A DNA stretch of 64,000 nt from Nematostella vectensis (lineage: Eukaryota; Cnidaria; Anthozoa; Actiniaria; Edwardsiidae). Position numbers and translations under genes: made by a program. Each line of letters opens with the position of its first letter. Within the stretch, counting starts at the first letter, position 1. This document shows positions 23,301-35,300 of this stretch, piece by piece. The notes under the pieces were generated by a model that saw only the letters and a list, made by a program, of their open reading frames with translations, made no database searches and had not been told where the DNA came from. The stretch lies in NCBI RefSeq assembly GCF_932526225.1, contig NC_064036.1, positions 16,388,953 to 16,452,952 on the forward strand, written 5' to 3'.

Positions 23301-26300
23301 AAACATGACAAGAGATGAAGGGCATCACTGGTGTAAACATGACATGAGAGGGAGGGGATCACTTGTATTAACATGATAGGAGAGGGAGGTAATCACTTGC
23401 GTAAACATGACAAGAGATGAAGGGGATCACTGGTGTAAACATGACATGAGAGGGAGGGAATCACTAGTGTAAACATGACATGAGAGGGAGGGGATCACTG
23501 GCGTAAACATGACATGAGAGGGGGGGATCACTAGTGTAAAGATGATGGGAGAGGGAGGGGATCACTAGTGTAAACTTGGCATGAGAGGAAGGGGATCACT
23601 AGTGTAAACATGAAATGAGAGGAAGGGGATCACTAGTGTAAACTTGGCATGAGAGGAAGGGGATCACTGGTGTTAACATGACATAAGAGGGAGGGGATCA
23701 CTTGTGTTAACATGACATAAGAGGGAGGGGATCACTTGTTTTAACATGACATGAGAGGGAGGGAATCACTTGTTTTAACATGATAGGAAAGGAGGGGATC
23801 GTTGGTGTAAACATGACATGAGAGGGAGGGGATCTTTGGTGTAAACATAACATTAGAGAGTGGGGATCAATGGTGTAAACAATATGACAGGATAGGTAGA
23901 GTATCACTGGTATAAACATGACAGGAGAGGGAGTGGATCACTGATGTAAAGACCTACATGACCTCTTTCTTGTAGATTTGAAGAAGATCCGTGCCAACTA
24001 CATTCGCACAAAACTTTTCTGGCTTGACCTGCTAGCTATAATTCCCATTGAGATCATTGCTTTTGGCTTCTCGGGTCACTTTCGCTGGCACATGCTTTCT
24101 TTCCTGAAACTCAACCGCTTCTTTAAGATTGGACGGGTAAGTAGTAGATTTATTTGTTGAAGGTATTTGCCTAGGCTAAAAAGGTGTTTTGTTTTGATAT
24201 TTTTCACATAGTTCTGATAAAGTTGTGGTTATTTAAAAAAAAAACATTCAGAATCTGTAAGATCTGGTGCATCAAGAAAGTGTGAAATTTTTTTATGATT
24301 GATAGCTTGAGGTGTTAATTGGATTATGTTATATTTTAAAATATATTTAGTTTTCAAGGCGATTAAAGAAAAAAAAAACTAGTGGAAATGAATCAGAAGT
24401 GAAAGAGGAAATATATGTGGCAGTGCATCGTAAAAGCATGATTTCTAAATATTTGAGATATTTATAACTTTTTAAAAGTATTTCACTAATGCAGAACAGG
24501 AAATATTAAATTTAAACGATGCACTGCCACAGATTTGTTTCTCTTTCGCTACTGATTCATTTCCACTACTTTTTGTCCCTTTGATGCACCAGATCTTACA
24601 AATTCTGAATCTTTCGCTGAAATAACCACAACTTTGTTGAAACTATGTTAAATAATATCAAAATGAAATCCCTTTTTCAGCCTGTGCTATGTAACTTCTC
24701 TCCCGGCTAGAGCTTTTTGGTGAGGAATTATTTAAATATGAGGGGGTGAATTATTGAATACTAGCCTAGGTAAATACCTTGATATATTCTGTTGATATAC
24801 TCTGTTGATATCTCTGTTGATTCATTTTAATTTTTGTATTGTCAAAATAAATTGGAAAAAGAACTTAATTGTTTTTACATAGCATAAGATACCCTGGGTC
24901 TATGACTATCAAAGACCTGTTTGTTTGGTAACAAAGACAAATGTCCCAAATATTTTTAAAAGTTTATTATGAATATTTATTATTGTAGCTTGTATCACAT
25001 TTTGAGGAGCTTGAGAACAGGTTTGACTCCAGTGTCGCAAACATCCGTGGACTCAAGTATGGAATCTACATTCTCCTGACAACTCACATTTCTGCCTGCC
25101 TTTGGATTTTTGAAGCCTGCTATGGCGATGAGTAAGTCCCATACCCATATTATTAGACAGTACTGGGTGTAATATTACTACTTTTTATTTTGGTAAAATT
25201 ACTCTAGAAATCGATTGTATTCGCCCGCTTGCATAAATGTTAAAGTAGCTGCCTTCATGCTTGTCTATCTGATTTCATCCTTCAAGCAGTGAGAAGAACA
25301 AAAAAGAGATTTTCAATTTTTCTATTGAGATTATTTACCTACTAAATTCCACATATCGAGCATTCAAGAGTGTTATTTGAAGGGACAACTTTCCTAATGT
25401 TAAGTTGCGAATACCTTATTCTAGTGTTCAGTTAAAGAAAAAGAAGAGTAATACATATAATTATGTTTTTAATTTGTGGTGTTTTGATGGCAGAAATTGA
25501 GTCAGGTGATATTGTAGTTTGATAATCCTCTTGTTTTTTATGCAAGCTAGAGGTATTCTCTGATATAATTTTCAGTGCTCATGCTTGCTGCCTGCTTTGT
25601 TTCGCCTGTACACACTTCATCTTATCTATACTTTTAATTAAATTAAAGTCTTCTGTAATCTACTGTAGACCTCCACCACCCAATATTACACACATAATAA
25701 TTTTTCATTGAAAGAAACATTTACCCAGCTTTCTGTGTTAATTGTCAGAGCTTCACTGTGATTGGTTTATTTTGAGCAGTGAATAACTTAAGTTTGAAGG
25801 GATTTTGCACTGTAGATTTGTAGTAAATATCACATAAAAATGCATTATTCTGATTCATTTTCCCCTCTGCTGCAAATGAAAGTTGTGGAAGCAAATAATG
25901 TATTCCTATTAATAATTAACCATTATTGTTTTGGATAATACAGAAATGCACCAGCCTATGTTTCATTTCATATTTCTTATTGTAGCTGTCAGCACGGTAG
26001 CTGGGCGGAGCATGTTATTCAGATCAAAGATTCTATTGGTCTGCGAGAGTATGTAGCAAGCATGTACTGGTCCGCCGCTGCTATGAGTTCGACTGGATAT
26101 GGTGACATCCATGCCCACGATGCTCTGAGTGAGATAATCTCCATCATAGTCATGTTCACTGGGTTGCTGCTCTATGGTTACTGCCTCTGTGGCTTCTCTG
26201 CCACAATTGCAAACACGATGAAGCCTAAGTAAGTTCTACATATTATTCCAGTTTAGCTTTTTAAGATAAGGTGCAATCAATTCAAATAAGGTAGAGCCAA

Positions 26301-29300
26301 AGAGGTACGCTGTACCTGTACATGTTTGGAATCAGCACCACTTTTGGATTTCAAGGAGCACAAAACTAAACATTTATGGTGTGTCTATTAATTACATAAC
26401 AGGGCAGAGTTCCAAGAGCGTGTAGATGCTGCTGTCAAATTCATGACAACCCAAAACCTTGACTCCACCCTTATTCAGCGTGTGATTGACAGCCTTTCTA
26501 TGGTTTGGAAAATGCACAGGTACTGTAGATATTCCCTTGTTTTCCCACTGCTCAAAGTATACTCTCTGATGTGCATCCTGTGTTTTAAGACTTGTGAATG
26601 TGTCTGTCTTTGGTCTCCATATAACAGCAAAGTAAATTGTGTAAATTGTATTTGTGTCCTTCCCATTTTTGTAAGGTGTTTATATTTTGACTCTAAGGTG
26701 AACTGTGTTTACTGTGTGCAAGGTAAATAACTCCTCATTCCTTCCCCTGTAGAGGAGAAAATATCCCAGGAAGCAAGCGCCTGATGGCAGATATGCCGGT
26801 CAGATTACAGCAGGAAGTCTGTGCTGAGGAGTGCACTGATCTAATCAAGCAGGTGTGTGATAGGGGCTATGAAGCAGGTGTGTGATAGGGGCTATGAAGG
26901 GAGCAGGTGCGTGATAGGGGCTATGAAGGAGGTGTGTGATAGGGGCTATGAACGAGGTGTGTGATAGAGGCTAGGAAGGAAGCAGAGGTGTGATACGGGC
27001 TATGAAGGAGGTGTGTGATAGGGGCTATGAAGGAGGTGTGTGATAGAAGCTATGAAGGAAGTGTGTGATAGGGGCTATGAAGGAGGTGTGTGATAGGGGC
27101 TATGAAGTAGGTGTGTGATAGGGGCTATGAAGGAGGTGTGTGATAGGGGCTAGGAAGGAAGCAGAGGTGTGATAGGGGCTATGAAGGAGGTGTGTGATAG
27201 GGGCTATGAAGGAGGTGCGTGATAGGGGCTAGGAAGGAAGCAGAGGTGTTATAGGGGCTATGAAGGAGGTGTGTGATAAGGGCTAAGAAGGAGGTGTGTG
27301 ATAGGGGCTATGAACGAGGTGTGTGATAGAGGCTAGGAAGGAAGCAGAGGTGTGATACGGGCTATGAAGGAGGTGTGTGATAGGGGCTATGAAGGAGGTG
27401 TGTGATAGGGGCTATGGAGGGAGCAGGTGTGTGATAGGGGCTATGAAGGGGGGGTGTGATAGGGGCTATGAAGGAGGTGTGTGATAGGGGCTATGAAGGA
27501 GGTGTGTGATAGGGGCTATGAAGGAGGTGTGTGATGGGGGCTATGAAGGAGGTGTGTGATAGGGGCTATGAAGGAGGTGTGTGATAGGGGCTATGAAGGA
27601 GGTGTGTGATAGGGGCTATGAAGGAGGTGTGTGATAGGGGCTATGAAGGAGGTGTGTGATAGGGGCTATGAAGGAGGTGTGTGATAGGGGCTATGAAGGA
27701 GGTGTGTGATAGGGGCTATGAAGGAGGTGTGTGATAGGGGCTATGAAGGGGGGGTGTGATAGGGGCTATGAAGCAGGTGTGTGATAGGGGCTATGAAGGA
27801 GGTGTGTGATAGGGGCTATGAAGCAGGTGTGTGATAGGGGCTATGAAGGAGGTGTGTGATAGGGGCTATGAAGGGAGCAGGTGCGTGACAGGGGCTATGA
27901 AGGAGGTGTGTGATAGGGGCTAGGAAGGAGGTGTGTGATAGGGGCTATGAAGGAAGCAGAGGTGTGATAGGGGCTATGAAGGGAGCAGGTGTGTGATAGG
28001 GGCTATGAAGGGAGCAGGTGCGTGACAGGGGCTATGAAGGAGGTGTGTGATAGGGGCTATGAAGGAGGTGTGTGATAGGGGCTATGAAGGAGGTGTGTGA
28101 TAGGGGCTATGAAGGAGGTGTGTGATAGGGGCTATGAAGGAGGTGTGTGATAGGGGCTATGAAGGAGGTGTGTGATAGGGGCTATGAAGCAGGTGTGTGA
28201 TAGGGGCTATGAAGGAGGTGTGTGATAGGGGCTATGAAGCAGGTGTGTGATAGGGGCTATGAAGGAGGTGTGTGATAGGGGCTATGAAGGAGGTGTGTGA
28301 TAGGGGCTATGAAGGTGTGTGATAGGGGCTATGAAGGTGTGTGATAGGGGCTATGAAGGAGGTGTGTGATAGGGGCTATGAAGCAGGTGTGTGATAGGGG
28401 CTATGAAGGAGGTGTGTGATAGGGGCTATGAAGCAGGTGTGTGATAGGGGCTATGAAGGGAGCAGGTGCGTGATAGGGGCTATGAAGCAGGTGTGTGATA
28501 GGGGCTATGAAGGAGGTGTGTGATAGGGGCTATGAAGGAGGTGTGTGATAGGGGCTATGAAGGAGGTGTGTGATAGGGGCTATGAAGGAGGTGTGTGATA
28601 GGGGCTATGAAGGAGGTGTGTGATAGGGGCTATGAAGGAGGCGCGTGATAGGGGCTATGAAGGAGGTGTGTGATAGGGGCTATGAAGGAGGTGTGTGATA
28701 GGGGCTATGAAGGAGGTGTGTGATAGGGGCTATGAAGGAGGTGTGTGATAGGGGCTATGAAGGAGGTGTGTGATAGGGGCTATGAAGGGAGCAGGTGCGT
28801 GACAGGGGCTATGAAGGAGGTGTGTGATAGGGGCTATGAAGGAGGTGTGTGATAGGGGCTATGAAGGAGGTGTGTGATAGGGGCTATGAAGGGAGCAGGT
28901 GCGTGATAGGGGCTATGAAGGTGTGTGATAGGGGCTATGAAGGAGGTGTGTGATAGGGGCTATGAAGCAGGTGTGTGATAGGGGCTATGAAGGAGGTGTG
29001 TGATAGGGGCTATGAAGCAGGTGTGTGATAGGGGCTATGAAGGGAGCAGGTGCGTGATAGGGGCTATGAAGGAGGTGTGTGATAGAGGCTAGGAAGGAAG
29101 CAGAGGTGTGATACGCGCTATGAAGGAGGTGTGTGATAGGGGCTATGAAGGAGGTGTGTGATAGAAGCTATGAAGGAAGTGTGTGATAGGGGCTATGAAG
29201 GAGGTGTGTGATAGGGGCTATGAAGTAGGTGCGTGATAGGGGCTATGAAGTAGGTGCGTGATAGGGGCTATGAAGTAGGTGCGTGATAGGGGCTAGGAAG

Positions 29301-32300
29301 TAGGTGCGTGATAGGGGCTATGAAGTAGGTGCGTGATAGGGGCTATGAAGTAGGTGCGTGATAGGGGCTATGAAGGGAGCAGGTGCGTGACAGGGGCTAT
29401 GAAGCAGGTGTGTGATAGGGGCTATGAAGGAGGTGTGTGATAGGGGCTATGAAGGAGGTGTGTGATAGGGGCTATGAAGGAGGTGTGTTATAGGGGCTAT
29501 GAAGCAGGTGTGTGATAGGGGCTATGAAGGAGGTGTGTGATAGGGGCTATGAAGGAGGTGTGTGATAGGGGCTATGAAGGAGGTGTGTGATAGGGGCTAT
29601 GAAGGAGGTGTGTGATAGGGGCTATGAAGCAGGTGTGTGATAGGGGCTATGAAGGAGGTGTGTGATAGGGGCTATGAAGCAGGTGTGTGATAGGGGCTAT
29701 GAAGGAGGTGTGTGATAGGGGCTATGAAGGGAGCAGGTGCGTGACAGGGGCTATGAAGGAGGTGTGTGATAGGGGCTAGGAAGGAGGTGTGTGATAGGGG
29801 CTATGAAGGAAGCAGAGGTGTGATAGGGGCTATGAAGGGAGCAGGTGTGTGATAGGGGCTATGAAGGGAGCAGGTGCGTGACAGGGGCTATGAAGGAGGT
29901 GTGTGATAGGGGCTATGAAGGAGGTGTGTGATAGGGGCTATGAAGGAGGTGTGTGATAGGGGCTATGAAGGAGGTGTGTGATAGGGGCTATGAAGGAGGT
30001 GTGTGATAGGGGCTATGAAGGAGGTGTGTGATAGGGGCTATGAAGCAGGTGTGTGATAGGGGCTATGAAGGAGGTGTGTGATAGGGGCTATGAAGCAGGT
30101 GTGTGATAGGGGCTATGAAGGAGGTGTGTGATAGGGGCTATGAAGGAGGTGTGTGATAGGGGCTATGAAGGTGTGTGATAGGGGCTATGAAGGTGTGTGA
30201 TAGGGGCTATGAAGGAGGTGTGTGATAGGGGCTATGAAGCAGGTGTGTGATAGGGGCTATGAAGGAGGTGTGTGATAGGGGCTATGAAGCAGGTGTGTGA
30301 TAGGGGCTATGAAGGGAGCAGGTGCGTGATAGGGGCTATGAAGCAGGTGTGTGATAGGGGCTATGAAGGAGGTGTGTGATAGGGGCTATGAAGGAGGTGT
30401 GTGATAGGGGCTATGAAGGAGGTGTGTGATAGGGGCTATGAAGGAGGTGTGTGATAGGGGCTATGAAGGAGGTGTGTGATAGGGGCTATGAAGGAGGTGT
30501 GTGATAGGGGCTATGAAGGAGGTGTGTGATAGGGGCTATGAAGGAGGTGTGTGATAGGGGCTATGAAGGAGGTGTGTGATAGGGGCTATGAAGGAGGTGT
30601 GTGATAGGGGCTATGAAGGGAGCAGGTGCGTGACAGGGGCTATGAAGGAGGTGTGTGATAGGGGCTATGAAGGAGGTGTGTGATAGGGGCTATGAAGGAG
30701 GTGTGTGATAGGGGCTATGAAGGGAGCAGGTGCGTGATAGGGGCTATGAAGGTGTGTGATAGGGGCTATGAAGGAGGTGTGTGATAGGGGCTATGAAGCA
30801 GGTGTGTGATAGGGGCTATGAAGGAGGTGTGTGATAGGGGCTATGAAGCAGGTGTGTGATAGGGGCTATGAAGGGAGCAGGTGCGTGATAGGGGCTATGA
30901 AGGTGTGTGATAGGGGCTATGAAGGAGGTGTGTGATAGGGGCTATGAAGCAGGTGTGTGATAGGGGCTATGAAGGAGGGGTGTGATAGGGGTTACGAAGG
31001 AGGTGTGTGATAGGGGCTAGGAAGGAAGCAGAGGTGTGATAGGGGCTATGAAGCGAGCAGGTATGTGATAGGGGCTAGGAAGGAAGCAGAGGTGTGATAG
31101 GGGCTATGAAGCGAGCAGGTGTGTGATAGAGGCTATGAAGGGAGCAGGTGCGTGATAGGGGCTAGGAAGGAGGTGCGTGATAGGGGCTAGGAAGGAGGTG
31201 TGTGATAGGGGCTATGAAGGGAGCAGGTGTGTGATAGGGGCTATGAAGGGAGCAGGTGCGTGATAGGGGCTATGAAGGAGGTGCGTGATAGGGGCTATGA
31301 AGGAGGTGCGTGATAGGGGCTATGAAGGAGGTGCGTGATAGGGGCTATGAAGGAGGTGTGTAATAGGGGTTATGAAGCAGGTGTGTGATAGGGGCTATGA
31401 AGGAGGTGCGTGATAGGGGCTATGAAGGAGGTGCGTGATAGGGGCTATGAAGGAGGTGTGTGATAGGGGTTATGAAGCAGGTGTGTGATAGGGGCTATGA
31501 AGGGGGGGTGTGATAGGGGCTATGAAGGAGGTGTGTGATAGGGGCTATGAAGGAGGTGTGTGATAGGGGCTATGAAGGAGGTGTGTGATAGGGGCTATGA
31601 AGGAGGTGTGTGATAGGGGCTATGAAGGGGGGGTGTGATAGGGGCTATGAAGGAGGTGTGTGATAGGGGCTGTGAAGGAGGTGTGTGATAGGGGCTATGA
31701 AGCAGGTGTTTGATAGGGGCTATGAAGGAGATGTGTGATAGGGGCTATGAAGGAGGTGTGTGATAGGGGCTATGAAGGAGGTGTGTGATAGGGGCTATGA
31801 AGGGGGGGTGTGATAGGGGCTATGAAGGAGGTGTGTGATAGGGGCTAGGAAGGAGGTGTGTGATAGGGGCTATGAAGCAGGTGTGTGATAGGGGCTATGA
31901 AATAGGTATCTGATAAGGTCCTTCCCTGTTAAGGATAGATAAAAACCCTCAAATAGCTATTCTATTTTATTTTTTTTATTATGAAACATCAGATGGACCA
32001 TTAGATATTTAAAGAGGTAAGGTAAATACCAAAATAATTTGACTTTGACTAGCACAGTGAAGAAATCCAAGAGTATTTCTGTAAAGAAAAGGCTATAAAA
32101 AATAAATTATGCAATTATTTGAGCCAAAAAAGCAAATGTGCATAACCCCTCACCCAATTTAAAACAATTATCTATGATATAATCAATTCAATTGAATTCC
32201 AACCCCAAAAGTTTGGTTGATTACATTTTGCCTGTTTGCTGTTCTGCAGGTCCCTATTTTTGTTGAGAGCGATGAAAACTTCATGCGGACTCTATCACTC

Positions 32301-35300
32301 CACACGACATCTTATGTCTTCAAGCCAGGTGTGTTTATAGTCCCTTGTTGTGAGGCTAAAAAGTATTTTTCTGTAAAAAACACTAAATGTATTTTTATTT
32401 TTAATGCTCAACATTATTCTTGGGTGGCAAAGTAAAATAAAACCATATTTGTAGAATGTAAAAGACACTTTTTACACCATGAGGTCCTATAAAATCAGGG
32501 TGCATGTAGCCATGGGTACTTTATGTAGCTTTTTTTCAGGAGACTGATCCTTACCAGAATAAATCTTTTTGTTTTCTATTTCCCCAAGGCAACTGCGTCT
32601 CAGCTTGTAGCTTAAGCACAAACAAACAACATTGATTATTTGTCGTTTTTCTGTCATTTGATCTAGCATATGGGTCTAGATCATAGCATACTTTACTAGC
32701 CATGCTATATGGGAGTTGCAATAAAGAAAAAAACCCATTGAAGAGTTACAAGGGTTTTTTAATACTCAACCAAAAATGAATACACTTAAAGTTTAGTTAC
32801 TAGTTGGTTTTGTTTGCCCATTAATTCCTCTGCAATTCTTTCCTTATTGCACTGCCCCTAACTGGTGACTGGTAACTAGCAATATATGTGCTATCTGTTG
32901 GCAGGTGATTACATCGTGTACGCTGGTGACATGGGGCGGGAGATGTACTGCATCAGAAGAGGCCAAGTGAACATTTTATGTGAGGATAACGTTATAGGTA
33001 CATTGGGTCCTGGGAGCTTTTTTGGAGAGGTAAGAACACATGAGTGACATCCCTGTCAAACCACTCACAGATTTTAATGTGATAAGTTCTTTGTTGTTTG
33101 TTTGTTTTGTTAATTTTATTTTACCATAATAATAATTATAACAATTGCATGGAGGACTAGACAAACTAGACAAACCTAACAAGTAGTTCTTTACAAGTAG
33201 TCCACTTATCTAAAAAAAGCTTTCAATTTAGGTATACATTGCATGTGCATAATTATATGAAAAGTCTAGTAAGTCGTCTTGTATGCACCGATGCCAATCA
33301 AGAAGGAAAATATAGAAATATTTACAACAGATTGGCTGTATTGAAAAAAGTCTTAAGAGTTATTATACTCTATAATATGATTTTTGTATTGTTGTTTGAA
33401 TAGTCACAGAGAATTCATTCAATCAGAGATGGTATTCCAATTTGTGGTTACTTTTTTAATTTATTCCTTGTGGATTATAGCCATATTTCATCTGATAATA
33501 AGTTGACATAATTGTACGCTTCCCTGCTTATTTTCCCTTGTGTGTTAATGCAGATTGGCCTTATTTATGGCGAGAGCCGTTTTGCTACAGTTCAAGCTAA
33601 AACTTACTGCCAAATCCTGATGCTGACAAAACACGATCTTGACGAAGTCCTAGAAGAATTCCCTATCATCAAAAGGTGGGGCAACCTTTTTTGTTAGCAG
33701 TGTGAGGTTTTACTGTTACAGCAACAAGAATATCCATATATAGTGGTTCCAGTGGGACCAAAAAAATATGTCAGTTTGTATGAAAGTGTTCCTTTTTGAA
33801 GGTTTAAGTTATAGAGTTTCACTATAGAATTTGAAGTTGGGATTTGGGAATTGTCTATTGTGTTGAGGTTGTCTACTATATGAATGTCCATTATATGGAG
33901 GTTGTCCACTAAATGGGTGTCCATTTCATTGAGGTTGTCCCCTTTAATATAGACGTCCTCTAAACAGATGTCCATTAATGGGGGTTGTCCACCTAATGGT
34001 TGTCCATTTTATTGAGGTTGTCCCCTTTAATATAGACGTCCTCTAAACAGATGTCCATTAATGGGGGTTGTCCACCTAATGGTTGTCCATTTTATTGAGG
34101 TTGTCCCCTTTAATATAGACGTCCTCTAAACATATGTCCATTAATGGGGGTTGTCCACCTAATGGTTGTCCATTTTATTGAGGTTGTCCCCTTTAATATA
34201 GACGTCCTCTAAACAGATGTCCATTAATGGGGGTTGTCCACCTAATGGCTGTCCATTTCATTGAGGTTGTCCTCTTTAATATAGACGTCCTCTAAACAGA
34301 TGTCCATTAATGGGGGTTGTCCACCTGATGGTTGTCCATTTCATTGAGGTTGTCCACTTAATAAAGACGTCCTCTAAACAGATGTCCATTAATGGGGGTT
34401 GTCCACCTAATGGCTGTCCATTTCATTGAGGTTGTCCACTTAATATGGACGTCCTCTAAACAGATGTCCATTAATGGGGGTTGTCCACCTAATGGTTGTC
34501 CATTTCATTGAGGTTGTCAACTTAATGGATGTTTATTATAGGAATGTCGTACACTTTGGATTACCATTTGAAGGAGGTTGTGTACTTAATAGATGTCGAT
34601 TATATTGAAGTTGTCCACTCAATAGATGTGAATTATATGAATGTTGTTTACTTAATGGCTTTCTGTTGTATTGAGGTTGTCCTAATGAATGTCCATTATA
34701 TGAACGGTGTTTACTTTATGCGTGTCCATTATGTAAAGGTTGTCTATTTATGCATGTCCATTAAAATTAATGTTGTCTACTTAATGGATATGTCCATTAT
34801 ATAGAGGTTATACACTAAATGGATGTCCACTATACAGAACTTCCTCTAAATTAGGATATTAATTGAAACAAGATGAAGCGACTAGGACTTATTGTGTGTG
34901 TCTTTATTCTCAGATAATAACTCTAGGCTGTACAATAATTGATAATCACAAGTTAATCACGGGGTGGGGATTGTGTTACGTATTGTTCGTGTCGTCACGT
35001 ACGACATCTCGTTACATCTTACCCCTAACAGAACAAAAGATACATGGCATCATAGTACAGAATACGTCGTTAGATCTATAACTATGATCAGCCGTTCTTG
35101 ATTGTCTATTTACAAATCAAACTTCCGTGTAACCGTAATATATATAATGTTCACCATCGCATTGTGACTTCATAGTCCTCATGCCAGACCGGCACTTGTT
35201 TGCTCCTTTCTGATCTCCTTAGTCCGGTTGGCATGGTAACCGGTCGCACCCGTTCGTTGCTTTCATCAAGTACAATCTGGGGAGGAGTATCCTCTCCAGA

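Noticed and set aside
26853-31910. CRISPR-like regular repeat arrays (also 22060-23950 and 42043-42770)
   Set aside because: Units are head-to-tail with no unique spacers, no cas genes are present and the context is a metazoan intron.
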